The notes below the pieces were generated by a model, which was not told where the DNA came from, ran no database searches, and worked only from the letters and a program-made list of their open reading frames with translations. Position numbers and translations under genes: made by a program. A stretch of 64,000 nucleotides of DNA, taken from contig NZ_CP120653.1 in the NCBI RefSeq assembly GCF_030545015.1, positions 1,798,001 to 1,862,000 on the forward strand, in the 5' to 3' direction. The stretch is from Myroides sp. JBRI-B21084. Its GTDB lineage: Bacteria; Bacteroidota; Bacteroidia; Flavobacteriales; Flavobacteriaceae. Shown in pieces: positions 1-9,179 of this stretch (position 1 is its first letter; each line of letters begins with the position of its first letter).

Positions 1-1
1 T

Positions 2-1966
2 GGTATTAATTTAGAATACATGGATAAAAACGTAAAACCAGGCGATGATTTTTTTAGATATGTAAACGGTGAATGGTTTGATAAAACCGAAATACCCGCA
101 GACAGAACACGTTGGGGAAGTTTTGATGAATTACGCCAAAACACCGATATTGATGCACTTTCTATTTTAAAAGAAGCCGTTAACAACAAACAGCTAGATC
201 CAAAATCAGATCAAATGAAAGCGGTTAACGTTTTTAAAACGTATTTAGATTTAGAAACTCGTAACAAATTAGGAATTAAACCTATTCAATCAACGTTAGA
301 TCAAATTAACAAAGTAAAAAATACAAACGATGTAATTACGTTGTTAAAAGAAAAGATGCCCGAAGGTGGTTTAGGCTTTTTTGGTTTATACGTTAGCGCC
401 GATGCTATGGATTCTAACAAAAACGTTGTGTATGTATCACCAGGAAGTATTGGTTTACCCGACCGTGATTATTACGTTTCTAAAGATGCCGATTCACAAG
501 ACAAAAAACAAAAATACGAAGTACACGTTGCCCGTATGTTACAGTTTTTAGGTATTGATGAAACTTCGTCTAAAAAACAAGCAGCGCAAGTGGTTGCTTT
601 AGAAACTAAAATGGCCGAAGCACGATTAGACCGTGTAGAACGCCGCGACCGCAGAAAAACTTACAACCCAATGGCAGTTGCCGAATTGCAAAAACTAACA
701 CCAACTGTAAATTGGAATAATTACTTAACAACAGCAGGTTTAAAAAATGTAGATCAGGTAGTGGTTTCTATGCCTAAATATATGGAAACATTAGAAAACA
801 TTTTTAAAACAGCTAATATAGAGGAGTTAAAAGCTTATTTACGTTGGACTTTAATCAATAAAAACACTGGTGTTTTAACCACAGCTATTGATGAAGCAAA
901 CTTTGATTTTTATAGCAAAACGCTAACAGGTGCCATTGCACAACGACCGATTGAAGAACGTGCGTTGCAAGTTGTAAACGGAACGGTTGGCGAAGCTTTA
1001 GGTAAATTGTATGTTGAAAAGAAATTTCCGCCAGAAGCAAAGGCTAAAGCAAAAGAAATGATTGATTATGTTTTTATGGCTTTTGAAAACCGTATTAATA
1101 ATTTACCTTGGATGACACCTGCAACTCGTCAGGGAGCAATCGAAAAACTGCGTAAATCAACCGTAAAAATTGGATATCCTGATAAATGGGAAGATTATTC
1201 TAAGTTAGAAATTAAAGCACCTGAAAACGGCGGTACGTATTATGAAAACATGAAAAATGTAGCGCGTTGGGGCTTTGCAAAAAACATAGCCGAATACGGC
1301 AAACCGGTTGATAAAACCAAATGGGGCATGTCGCCACAAACGGTAAACGCTTATTTTAACCCAACCAACAACGAAATTGTTTTTCCTGCAGCAATTTTAC
1401 AACCACCTTTTTACGATTACAAAGCCGATATGGCTGTTAATTTTGGAGGAATTGGTGCAGTTATTGGTCATGAAATTTCACATGGTTTTGACGATTCTGG
1501 CTCAAGATACAATGCCGATGGAAACTTAGTAAACTGGTGGACAGAAGACGATTTAAAACAATTTACAGGTTTAGGTGGTTCCTTAGCAGATCAATATTCG
1601 GCATTACAACCGTTGCCAAACACTTTTGTTGATGGTAAATTTACCTTAGGCGAAAACATTGGCGATTTAGGTGGTGTAAACGCAGCTTACGACGGGTTGC
1701 AATTGTATTTAAAAGATAAAGGCAACCCTGGTTTAATTGATGGCTATACGCCTGAACAACGTTTCTTTATTTCGTGGGGAACTATTTGGAGAACAAAAAT
1801 GCGCGATGAAGCCATTAAAAACCAAGTAAAAACCGATCCGCATGCGCCAGGTATGTATCGTGCTTATGTACCGCTACAAAATGTAGATTCGTGGTATAAA
1901 GCTTTTGATATTAAGCCAGGTGATAAATTATACGTTTCACCAGAAAAACGAGTAAAAATTTGGTAA
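2..1966 (+). CDS. M13 family metallopeptidase (neprilysin-like), 5' end outside window
   Basis: The frame is open from base 2 and reads GINLEY directly before the first ATG at 20, so the true start, and probably a signal peptide, lie upstream; 654 residues are visible. Seen: zinc motif HEISH near 1468-1482, third-ligand motif ENIGD near 1652-1666, and the family's NAYFNPTNNEIVFPA substrate-binding segment just before the zinc site. M13 enzymes are zinc oligopeptidases; in Bacteroidota they are usually periplasmic or lipid-anchored and cleave small peptides. The protein ends VKIW, without the cysteine near the C-terminus found in many relatives. It converges on an outer-membrane protein gene across a strong hairpin. 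Substrate unknown. Confidence 0.93.
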   Translation, partial: GINLEYMDKNVKPGDDFFRYVNGEWFDKTEIPADRTRWGSFDELRQNTDIDALSILKEAVNNKQLDPKSDQMKAVNVFKTYLDLETRNKLGIKPIQSTLDQINKVKNTNDVITLLKEKMPEGGLGFFGLYVSADAMDSNKNVVYVSPGSIGLPDRDYYVSKDADSQDKKQKYEVHVARMLQFLGIDETSSKKQAAQVVALETKMAEARLDRVERRDRRKTYNPMAVAELQKLTPTVNWNNYLTTAGLKNVDQVVVSMPKYMETLENIFKTANIEELKAYLRWTLINKNTGVLTTAIDEANFDFYSKTLTGAIAQRPIEERALQVVNGTVGEALGKLYVEKKFPPEAKAKAKEMIDYVFMAFENRINNLPWMTPATRQGAIEKLRKSTVKIGYPDKWEDYSKLEIKAPENGGTYYENMKNVARWGFAKNIAEYGKPVDKTKWGMSPQTVNAYFNPTNNEIVFPAAILQPPFYDYKADMAVNFGGIGAVIGHEISHGFDDSGSRYNADGNLVNWWTEDDLKQFTGLGGSLADQYSALQPLPNTFVDGKFTLGENIGDLGGVNAAYDGLQLYLKDKGNPGLIDGYTPEQRFFISWGTIWRTKMRDEAIKNQVKTDPHAPGMYRAYVPLQNVDSWYKAFDIKPGDKLYVSPEKRVKIW

Positions 1967-1970
1967 TAAC

Positions 1971-2006
1971 AAAAAAGCTGTTTCAAAAATTTGAAACAGC
2001 TTTTTT
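1971..2006. terminator. Bidirectional intrinsic terminator
   Basis: Perfect 17-bp inverted repeat (arms 1971-1987 and 1990-2006, AAAAAAGCTGTTTCAAA and its complement) with a 2-nt spacer, A-tract on one side and T-tract on the other. It lies between two convergent genes and can serve both. Confidence 0.9.
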
Positions 2007-2023
2007 ATACGTTTAAAAGTTTA

Positions 2024-2584
2024 TTAAAAACGGTATCCAATGTTAATACCAGCGTTTAATTCAACAGCCATAAATTCATCGGCAACATCTTCGTTAAAAT
2101 TTCTACCAATGTTTACAAAAGGTGCAACTGTAAAAGCATCGTTTTTAACCAATTTATAACCTGCTCCTACCCCAATAATAAACGAATCCATATCGGTTTT
2201 AACTCGGGTATATTGCCCTTCAGCAACTTTAACATCGTGCTCATAATCGCCAAAACGGAATTTTAAAAACGGTTGTGCGTAGAAGCCCGAAGCGTGTTCA
2301 CCATCGTTTCCACCAAAATAAAAACTATAATTTACGGCAATTGCATTGGTATTAAACTGTTTAAACTTGTCCGCTTTTTTATTTTGACCGTAATATGAAA
2401 AACGATCGTTAATTAACAAATCTACCCCAACTGATTGGTCTTTATCAATAAAGTGTTCGTAACCAACTTCAACCGATTGGTTTACTATTGTATTAAAAAT
2501 ATTTAATTCAACTTCGTTTAAAGCTTGTGCTTGTACCCCCAAGGTACTACCCAGTACACAAATTGCTAATACTACTTTTTTCAT
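2024..2584 (-). CDS. Small outer-membrane beta-barrel protein
   Basis: 186 residues with a clear signal peptide (MKKVVLAICVLGSTLGVQA, then QALNEVE). The rest alternates short amphipathic strands and turns (VGYEHFIDK, AVNYSFYFGG, IIGVGAGYKL) and ends in an aromatic residue (NIGYRF), the classic end of an outer-membrane barrel. This resembles the small porin-like/OmpW-type barrels common in flavobacteria, but no specific family is assigned. It converges with the M13 peptidase gene and is separated by 36 bp from the phosphatase gene upstream on the same strand. Function unknown. Confidence 0.75.
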   Translation of the reverse strand: MKKVVLAICVLGSTLGVQAQALNEVELNIFNTIVNQSVEVGYEHFIDKDQSVGVDLLINDRFSYYGQNKKADKFKQFNTNAIAVNYSFYFGGNDGEHASGFYAQPFLKFRFGDYEHDVKVAEGQYTRVKTDMDSFIIGVGAGYKLVKNDAFTVAPFVNIGRNFNEDVADEFMAVELNAGINIGYRF

Positions 2585-2620
2585 AATCTTATTATTTTAT
2601 ACAAATATAAAAAAATTGGT

Positions 2621-3349
2621 TTAGTTTCTACCTTTTTCGTTTGGATACAAAGAAGGCAGTGCATCGCTTTGCCAGTATTCTTTTGTATCAACATTTAAAA
2701 TAGAAAGTTTACCGGTAAAAGCTGCGCCAGTATCAACATTCCAAACATTTGCAAAATTCATTGGAGCCGATTCGCCAAAACGTATCACAGGTGTATGCCC
2801 AACATAAATTTCGTTATACAATTTTAATCGTTGCGGATACCTTACACTGTTGGCGCTTAAAGTACCATCAACTGCCATTGCCGTTTCCCACAAGGTTCTG
2901 TCCCACCAAAACATTCCCCTAAAATATTCAAAGGTAACGCCCTTTAAATGGGTAAAGCCCGCATGTACAAATAAACGGTTGTGTTCATCAATATAATATT
3001 CATTTAATTGCTGTAAAAAGGCAATGTGTTTTTCAATTACACGTAACGATATATTTTGGTAAGCTTGAACGGTTGCTTCGCCGCCGTGAAAACGCCATAA
3101 GGCATTATCGTCTTCTTTCTTTAGCCATTTTAAAAGCATTTCTTCGTGGTTTCCTTGCATAAAAACGCAGGTGTATGTTAATGAAAGCTCAATTAAAAAA
3201 TCAAGAACTGCTGGTGTTTCACTCCAACCATCTACATAATCGCCTAAAAAAATTAAACGATCTTTCGTTGTAACATTGGCGCGTTTTAAAACTTGTTGCA
3301 AGGCTTTTAAACCACCGTGTATATCGCCAATTACAAATGTTTTATTCAT
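2621..3349 (-). CDS. PPP-family serine/threonine phosphatase (metallophosphoesterase)
   Basis: 242 residues with the ordered PPP metal-binding motifs: GDIHG near residue 8, GDYVDG near 37 and GNHEE near 67, then a later histidine ligand in LFVHAGF. These place it with bacterial PP2A-like/ApaH-like phosphatases with a di-metal centre in the cytoplasm. Family members remove phosphate from proteins or cleave dinucleoside polyphosphates; the substrate here cannot be read from sequence. The start overlaps the end of the AlbA-like gene by 8 bp, so the two are probably translated together. Confidence 0.88.
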   Translation of the reverse strand: MNKTFVIGDIHGGLKALQQVLKRANVTTKDRLIFLGDYVDGWSETPAVLDFLIELSLTYTCVFMQGNHEEMLLKWLKKEDDNALWRFHGGEATVQAYQNISLRVIEKHIAFLQQLNEYYIDEHNRLFVHAGFTHLKGVTFEYFRGMFWWDRTLWETAMAVDGTLSANSVRYPQRLKLYNEIYVGHTPVIRFGESAPMNFANVWNVDTGAAFTGKLSILNVDTKEYWQSDALPSLYPNEKGRN

Positions 3350-4490
3350 TGTTTTGAGTTTCGTATTTTAATTTTCTAAGAATGCGCATTACTTCTTTAA
3401 ACGATGTAAACAAAAAGGGCTGTTTGTATTTTTTAAAAACGTCTTTATGGTTAATTAGCACATTTTTAGCATTGTTAAAACCGTGAAGATAACACAACAT
3501 AAGCGAATAGCAAAGATTTTCTAAATCGATTTGTTCTATGTTGGTTAAACGTTTATTGTTTTTCAGCTTATGTAAAAGTGCAGTGTAGTAATTGTATAAG
3601 TGGTAAAGGTGTTTTTTATCGATTTCGGGAATTTTAAAAACTATTTCCGAAGTAATTTGATAGCTCATTGAATTGCTAAACGTAATTTTTTGTACGCTAA
3701 AAGGCAAGTAACGGTTATTTTTACGAAAACCAATTTTAACATATTCAGTAATAATAAAAGCGTCATCCGTATAAACAATCGAAACTTCGTCAAGGGCAGA
3801 ATAAAATATTTTAACCTGTTCGTTAATTAATTCAATATCAACTCTAGAAAAAAAACTTTCGTTGTTCTTAATTTTTTCAACACCAGCCCAGCAAACTGTA
3901 AAATACTCTTTAAAAACCTGATATTTAGGTTTCATATCGGGGTGGGTTTTGGTCATAAAATGCAAAACGCTGTCAATAGTATTTTTTAAATTGGTAGCCG
4001 ATGCATTTAAAATACTGCTAACCACAGCTTGGTTGTTTATTTGGGGGGTAATGTATTTAGGATGCGAAATGCTACCAATGCGTGAAAAAGCAGCTTTTTC
4101 ATCAATTGTATAAATGCGTTTTTTAAAAAAACAAACGCCTTTTTTGGGATATATTGTTACCAAACCAACCACCATTCCGTTTTCTAAATGCGGAAAAATA
4201 ACATTTTCGTATTGTATTTGGGGTGGATTTTCTAAATACGCATTAATTAAATTTTGAATATGGCTGTCATCGTAGAAATAAGTACCTACAACTGTGTTCT
4301 TTTCATCTTCAATTCCAACCAAAATAAACGATTGGTTGTTGGGGTTTGAGTTAGATAATGAACAAACATGCTTTAAAAATTTGGCTTTCCCCTCTAAAGT
4401 ATGTAAGTTTAGCTGCTGTTTCTTGTCGTAGAAACTATTTTCGGCATGGTGTGCTAACAAATTTTTAATTAATAGCCGCTTATTTATCAC
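3342..4490 (-). CDS. AlbA/Schlafen-like (AlbA_2 domain) protein
   Basis: 382 residues starting at a GTG (MINKRLLIKNLL). The N-terminal ~140 residues (LVGIEDEKNTVVG, then AYLENPPQIQYEN and FFKKRIYTIDEKAAFSRIGS) match the Schlafen AlbA_2 domain, often labelled ATP-binding but related to nucleic-acid-binding and nuclease folds. The C-terminal ~230 residues are helical and not recognised. No signal peptide or membrane helix. It is the first gene of a minus-strand pair with the PPP phosphatase (8-bp overlap), hinting at a shared, possibly RNA-related or signalling role; that is inference. Confidence 0.72.
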   Translation of the reverse strand: MINKRLLIKNLLAHHAENSFYDKKQQLNLHTLEGKAKFLKHVCSLSNSNPNNQSFILVGIEDEKNTVVGTYFYDDSHIQNLINAYLENPPQIQYENVIFPHLENGMVVGLVTIYPKKGVCFFKKRIYTIDEKAAFSRIGSISHPKYITPQINNQAVVSSILNASATNLKNTIDSVLHFMTKTHPDMKPKYQVFKEYFTVCWAGVEKIKNNESFFSRVDIELINEQVKIFYSALDEVSIVYTDDAFIITEYVKIGFRKNNRYLPFSVQKITFSNSMSYQITSEIVFKIPEIDKKHLYHLYNYYTALLHKLKNNKRLTNIEQIDLENLCYSLMLCYLHGFNNAKNVLINHKDVFKKYKQPFLFTSFKEVMRILRKLKYETQNNE

Positions 4491-4645
4491 AATTAGTAGT
4501 TTTATCTTAAAATTATAAAAAGAAAATGATAATTCATACTTAAAACAAAATCTTGTGAAGCATTTTTAACCATTTGTTAACAAGTTAAGCAAATAAATTT
4601 TAATCAATTTGTATCAGAAAAAAATAATACATACAAAACAAAATA

Positions 4646-5650
4646 ATGGAAGCAACAACAACCACTACGGACATTCGTACGATAAACGACAAAATTGAAC
4701 GCGAAAGTGCGTTTATTGATTTGCTTATTGCCGAAATGAACAAAACAATTGTGGGGCAAAAACACATGATTGATCGCTTGTTAATTGGTTTGTTAGGACA
4801 AGGGCATATTTTATTAGAAGGTGTACCAGGACTTGCTAAAACATTAGCAATTAATACACTTGCAAAAGCAGTACACGGTACTTTTAGCCGCATACAATTT
4901 ACCCCCGATTTATTACCTGCCGATGTAGTAGGTACCATGATTTACAACATAAAAGAAAACGATTTTAGCATAAAAAAAGGACCTATTTTTGCAAACTTTA
5001 TCTTGGCCGATGAAATTAACCGTGCACCTGCTAAAGTACAATCGGCTTTATTAGAAGCCATGCAAGAAAAACAAGTTACCATTGGCGATACTACCCATAA
5101 ACTACAAAAACCTTTTTTAGTTATGGCTACCCAAAACCCCGTAGAACAAGAAGGAACGTATCCGTTACCTGAAGCCCAAATGGACCGTTTTATGCTTAAA
5201 ACTGTAATAGAATACCCAAAACTTGAAGAAGAACGCTTAGTTATTCGTCAAAACTTATCGGGTACCACACCTACCATAAACCCAGTAGTAAGTTTAGAAC
5301 AAATTTTACGTGCGCAACAAACCGTAAAAGAGGTTTATATGGATGAAAAAATTGAAAAATACATACTTGATATTATTTTTGCAACCCGTTATCCCGAGCA
5401 ATTTAAATTAGAAAATTTAAAACCATACATCAGTTACGGGGCATCGCCGCGTGGATCAATAAATTTAGCAAATGCTGCAAAATGTTACGCTTTTATTCGT
5501 CGTCGTGGATACGTTATACCCGAAGATGTGCGTGCTGTTGTGTTAGATGTGTTGCGCCACCGCATTGGTATTACTTACGAAGCCGAAGCCGACAACATTA
5601 CAAGCGTTGATATTATTAACAAAATTGTAAACGAAATTGAAGTGCCTTAA
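4646..5650 (+). CDS. MoxR-family AAA+ ATPase, first gene of the Bat operon
   Basis: 334 residues. Walker A GVPGLAKT near residue 58, Walker B LADEINRAP, and the MoxR signature TQNPVEQEGTYPLPEAQMDR are all present, followed by a helical lid domain. MoxR ATPases act as chaperones that mature protein complexes together with von Willebrand factor A (VWA) proteins. It heads an operon of DUF58, a BatD-like protein, two VWA proteins, two TPR proteins and BatD. A 65-bp gap separates it from DUF58, the largest gap in the operon. Start chosen at the ATG giving MEATTTTTDIRT. Confidence 0.95.
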   Translation: MEATTTTTDIRTINDKIERESAFIDLLIAEMNKTIVGQKHMIDRLLIGLLGQGHILLEGVPGLAKTLAINTLAKAVHGTFSRIQFTPDLLPADVVGTMIYNIKENDFSIKKGPIFANFILADEINRAPAKVQSALLEAMQEKQVTIGDTTHKLQKPFLVMATQNPVEQEGTYPLPEAQMDRFMLKTVIEYPKLEEERLVIRQNLSGTTPTINPVVSLEQILRAQQTVKEVYMDEKIEKYILDIIFATRYPEQFKLENLKPYISYGASPRGSINLANAAKCYAFIRRRGYVIPEDVRAVVLDVLRHRIGITYEAEADNITSVDIINKIVNEIEVP

Positions 5651-5715
5651 TATTTTGTGTCAAGTTTAAAGCAATTTAAAACAAAGAAAACTTTAAACCT
5701 TAAACTAACGAAAAA

Positions 5716-6579
5716 TTGGATACAAAAGAAATATTAAAAAAGGTTAGGCAAATAGAGATTAAAACCCGTAGGCTAAGCGATCATATTTTTTCGGGCGAAT
5801 ACCATACGTCTTTTAAAGGCAAAGGTATGTCGTTCGCAGAAGTACGTCAATACCAATACGGCGACGATATTCGGGCGATAGATTGGAATGTAACTGCACG
5901 TTACAATGAACCCTTTGTGAAAGTTTTTGAAGAAGAACGCGAACTAACCTTAATGTTACTTGTTGATATTAGTGGCTCGCAAGATTTTGGATCAACAAAT
6001 CATTTTAAACGCGATATTGTTACCGAAATTGCAGCAACCTTAGCTTTTTCGGCAACTACAAATAACGATAAAATAGGTTTAATTTTATTTTCTGATCAAA
6101 TAGAATTGTTTGTTCCGCCCAAAAAAGGCAAATCGCATATACTTAGAATCATACGTGAGCTTATTCAATTTCAACCAAAAAGCAATCAAACAAATATTGC
6201 ACAAGCACTTGAATATCTTTCTAAAGTAATGAAGAAAAAAGCAATTGTATTTGTTTTATCAGATTTCATGACTAAAGATTACGAAAAAATTCTTCGTATA
6301 GCTGCCAAACGTCACGATATTACAGGTATAAAAGTTTACGACAAACGCGAAGCCAACATAAACAACATAGGCTATGTATTAATGCAAGATGCCGAAACTA
6401 GTGAAAACCTATATGTAAATACTGGCGACGCTAATGTACGTAAAGCGTACAGCGAATATTACCAAGATTTAGAAAATTATTTTACAAAAACTTTTACTCG
6501 CAGTGGTGCTGGTGTTATATCAACTGGCACACATGAAAGTTACGTTAAAAAACTATTGGCTTATTTTAAAGCACGTTAA
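5716..6579 (+). CDS. DUF58 domain protein of the MoxR/Bat operon (TTG start)
   Basis: 287 residues beginning at a TTG (MDTKEILKKVRQIEIKTRRL); homologs begin at this point and no better ATG precedes it. The DUF58 core is plain: GKGMSFAEVRQYQYGDDIR-AIDWNVTARYNEPFVK, then a VWA-like segment with LVDISGSQDF that keeps the D-x-S-x-S pattern of a metal-ion-dependent adhesion site. No membrane helix, so it is cytoplasmic. DUF58 proteins are encoded next to MoxR ATPases and are thought to be their clients or adaptors. Four bp from the next gene. Confidence 0.93.
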   Translation: MDTKEILKKVRQIEIKTRRLSDHIFSGEYHTSFKGKGMSFAEVRQYQYGDDIRAIDWNVTARYNEPFVKVFEEERELTLMLLVDISGSQDFGSTNHFKRDIVTEIAATLAFSATTNNDKIGLILFSDQIELFVPPKKGKSHILRIIRELIQFQPKSNQTNIAQALEYLSKVMKKKAIVFVLSDFMTKDYEKILRIAAKRHDITGIKVYDKREANINNIGYVLMQDAETSENLYVNTGDANVRKAYSEYYQDLENYFTKTFTRSGAGVISTGTHESYVKKLLAYFKAR

Positions 6580-6582
6580 ATT

Positions 6583-8184
6583 ATGAACAAAATAGTAGTT
6601 ACGTTATTGTTTAATATTATTGCTTTTGCAGGTTTTGCACAAGTAACAACAAGCGTAGATTCTACCCAAATAAAAATAGGTTCGGCGTTTAACCTAACCG
6701 TAAAAGCTACTACTAAACAAGGTAGTAAAGTAGTTTTTCCCAATCAACAACTTATTGGTGCGTTTGAAGTGTTAGAACAATCTAAAGTTGATACCGTTGC
6801 AAACGATACAAACATAGAACTTACCAAAAAATATACGTTAACTCAGTTTGATGCTGGTGATTATGTAATACCACGTTTATCGGTTTATATCGATGGGAAA
6901 AATTACCAAACCAATTTGTTTAACATAAAAGTAAACAATGTACAAGTTGATACTCTTAAACAACCCATGTACGATATTAAAGCACAAATGGGCGGTGAAA
7001 CTAATTCTGAATCGTTTTGGAAATACCTTATAGCACTTATTGCTTGTTTACTTGCAGGTATTGCAACCTATTTTTTAATAAAACGCATACAAAACAAAAA
7101 TTTAACCGAAGAAGATTTATACAAAACCCCACTTGAAAAAGTAACAAAAAAATTACAACTTTTAGATGCAAAACGTTTGGTTGTAAATGGCGATGTAAAA
7201 CAATATTATTCTGAAATGACCGATGTTATTAGGGATTATATTGAAGAAGTTTTTGAAATACCTGCTAAAGAATCAACAACATCAGAACTTATTCAGCATT
7301 TGATTCAAACCATTCAATCAAAAAAAATACAGCTTACAAAAGAAACCATTAACAATTTAAAACGTGTTTTACAAACAGCCGATTTAGTAAAATTTGCAAA
7401 ATCAGAACCTTTAATTAGCGAAATTGAACAAGACCGTAAAGTTTCTGAAACAGTTTCGGTAACCATAGATAAAGCAATTCCGCGTTTTTCTGAAGAACAA
7501 TCAGAACGCGTAAAACTGCGCGAACGTCGTTTCAAAAAACGCAAACAAATGCGCATTTTTATACCAATTGCTGTTACCGCAACTTTGCTTTTAACAACAG
7601 GTGTGGTTTACTTAGTGCAATCAATTCGTTCAGGTGCAGAATACAGTATGTTTGCATCAAACAAAAGTTTATACAAACGTGATTGGGTAACATCAAATTA
7701 CGGATTTCCTGCAATACAACTAAGCACACCCGAAGCGTTAACACGCGTATTACAACCGCAATCAACCAAAGAAAAACAACAATCGCAAAGCAGTGTTTTT
7801 GCATATTCTAATTTAAAAACCCAATTAATTATTGCAGTAGGTACCACAGCTACACAAACAAACGATTCAGTACAACTAGAACAATTAGTAAAGCAAAAAA
7901 TTGAAATTGTTAAAAAAGAATACAGCGGTAAAAACGTTACCTACAATGCCGAAGAATTTACACAAAACGGCACAAAAGGCATACGTGCAAATGGCACGTT
8001 AGTGGTAGAAAATTTTGTGTCGGGTCAAGCCATTAAAATGCAATACGATATGTATATTTTTGCCCAATCAAACGGCATACAAGAAGTAACGGTTTTGTTC
8101 AAAGAAAACGATGAATACGGTGCAAAAATAAACCAACGAATTATTGAATCTATTCAATTAAATGTAGCAAATACAAATGAGTAA
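6583..8184 (+). CDS. BatD-like/DUF4381-like membrane protein of the Bat operon
   Basis: 533 residues: signal peptide (LLFNIIAFAGFAQ), an N-terminal beta-rich periplasmic region up to about residue 140 resembling the start of BatD proteins, a membrane helix near residues 145-168, a cytoplasmic helical segment with the DUF4381-like stretch MTDVIRDYIEEVFEIPAKE, a second helix near 325-348, and an exported C-terminal domain of about 185 residues not recognised. In MoxR/VWA operons the slot between DUF58 and the first VWA gene usually holds a DUF4381 protein; this one is longer. It overlaps batA by 8 bp. Confidence 0.75.
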   Translation: MNKIVVTLLFNIIAFAGFAQVTTSVDSTQIKIGSAFNLTVKATTKQGSKVVFPNQQLIGAFEVLEQSKVDTVANDTNIELTKKYTLTQFDAGDYVIPRLSVYIDGKNYQTNLFNIKVNNVQVDTLKQPMYDIKAQMGGETNSESFWKYLIALIACLLAGIATYFLIKRIQNKNLTEEDLYKTPLEKVTKKLQLLDAKRLVVNGDVKQYYSEMTDVIRDYIEEVFEIPAKESTTSELIQHLIQTIQSKKIQLTKETINNLKRVLQTADLVKFAKSEPLISEIEQDRKVSETVSVTIDKAIPRFSEEQSERVKLRERRFKKRKQMRIFIPIAVTATLLLTTGVVYLVQSIRSGAEYSMFASNKSLYKRDWVTSNYGFPAIQLSTPEALTRVLQPQSTKEKQQSQSSVFAYSNLKTQLIIAVGTTATQTNDSVQLEQLVKQKIEIVKKEYSGKNVTYNAEEFTQNGTKGIRANGTLVVENFVSGQAIKMQYDMYIFAQSNGIQEVTVLFKENDEYGAKINQRIIESIQLNVANTNE

Positions 8185-9178
8185 TATAACCTTTTTAAAT
8201 CCGCACTTTTTTTGGTTGTTATTACTATTACTGCCTTTAGGTTGGTATTGGTTTGTTAACCAAAAAAACGAAAAAGTTTCATTAAAAATAAGCAACTTAC
8301 AAGGTTTTAAATCACAAAAAACCTTACTAACTCAATTATATCCGTTGCTATTTGTAGCACGTGCATTGGCTTTTACAGCTTTGGTAGTAGCTTTGGCGCG
8401 CCCACAAACTATTGATAGCAGCACTAAATCAAAAATAACAAACGGTGTTGATATTGTTTTAGCCACCGATGTTTCGGGTTCGATGCTTTCACGCGATTTA
8501 AAACCAAATCGCTTAGAAGCATTAAAAAAAGTAGCTGCTGAATTTATTAAAGATCGAGTTGACGACCGCTTTGGAATAGTTGTTTATGCTGCCGAAGCGT
8601 ACACAAAAGCACCTGTAACCAGCGATAAAAACTTACTTTTAAACCAATTAGCCGATGTAAAATACGATCGTATTATTCAAGACGGAACCGGAATTGGCGT
8701 TGGTTTAGCAACAGCTGTTAATAGGTTAAAAAATAGTAAAGCAAAAAGCAAAGTAGTTATTTTAATGACCGATGGCGTAAACAATTCAGGGTTAATTGAT
8801 CCGCAAATGGCTGCCGATATTGCTAAAGAATATAAAATAAAAGTATATACAATTGGTATTGGCACCAACGGATTAGCAGAAACACCTGTTGCTGTTTTAC
8901 CAAATGGCGATTTAAAATACGATAAGGTAAAAGTTGAAATTGACGAAGTTTTAATGAAAACAATTGCCAAAAAAACAGGTGGTAAATACTTTAGGGCAAC
9001 TGGAACCAACCGCTTAAAAACAATTTACGACGAAATTAATCAGCTTGAAAAAACAAAAATCGATGAACAAAAATTTGTGCAACGTACCGAATTATTTCGC
9101 CCGTTAGTGCTTTTAGCATTGATTTTGTTAATAGCAGAATTTATTTCTAGAAAAACATTATTTAAAGGATTCGTGTAA
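8177..9178 (+). CDS. batA: BatA: VWA-domain membrane protein
   Basis: 333 residues. Two N-terminal membrane helices (FFWLLLLLLPLGWYWF and FVARALAFTALVVALA) precede a periplasm- or cytoplasm-facing VWA domain with an intact MIDAS DVSGSM near residue 97, a threonine in VTSDKN, and DGVNNSG. A C-terminal helix (LFRPLVLLALILLIAEF) closes it. Bat proteins were named for Bacteroides aerotolerance and are linked to envelope stress survival; the mechanism is unsettled. It overlaps the preceding gene by 8 bp and is followed by batB after 1 bp, so the pair is translationally linked. Confidence 0.93.
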   Translation: MSNITFLNPHFFWLLLLLLPLGWYWFVNQKNEKVSLKISNLQGFKSQKTLLTQLYPLLFVARALAFTALVVALARPQTIDSSTKSKITNGVDIVLATDVSGSMLSRDLKPNRLEALKKVAAEFIKDRVDDRFGIVVYAAEAYTKAPVTSDKNLLLNQLADVKYDRIIQDGTGIGVGLATAVNRLKNSKAKSKVVILMTDGVNNSGLIDPQMAADIAKEYKIKVYTIGIGTNGLAETPVAVLPNGDLKYDKVKVEIDEVLMKTIAKKTGGKYFRATGTNRLKTIYDEINQLEKTKIDEQKFVQRTELFRPLVLLALILLIAEFISRKTLFKGFV

Positions 9179-9179
9179 T

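Noticed and set aside
4600..4938. Minus-strand frame with a hydrophobic end overlapping the moxR start
   Set aside because: It lies almost wholly opposite the clear MoxR gene and has no family-like sequence.
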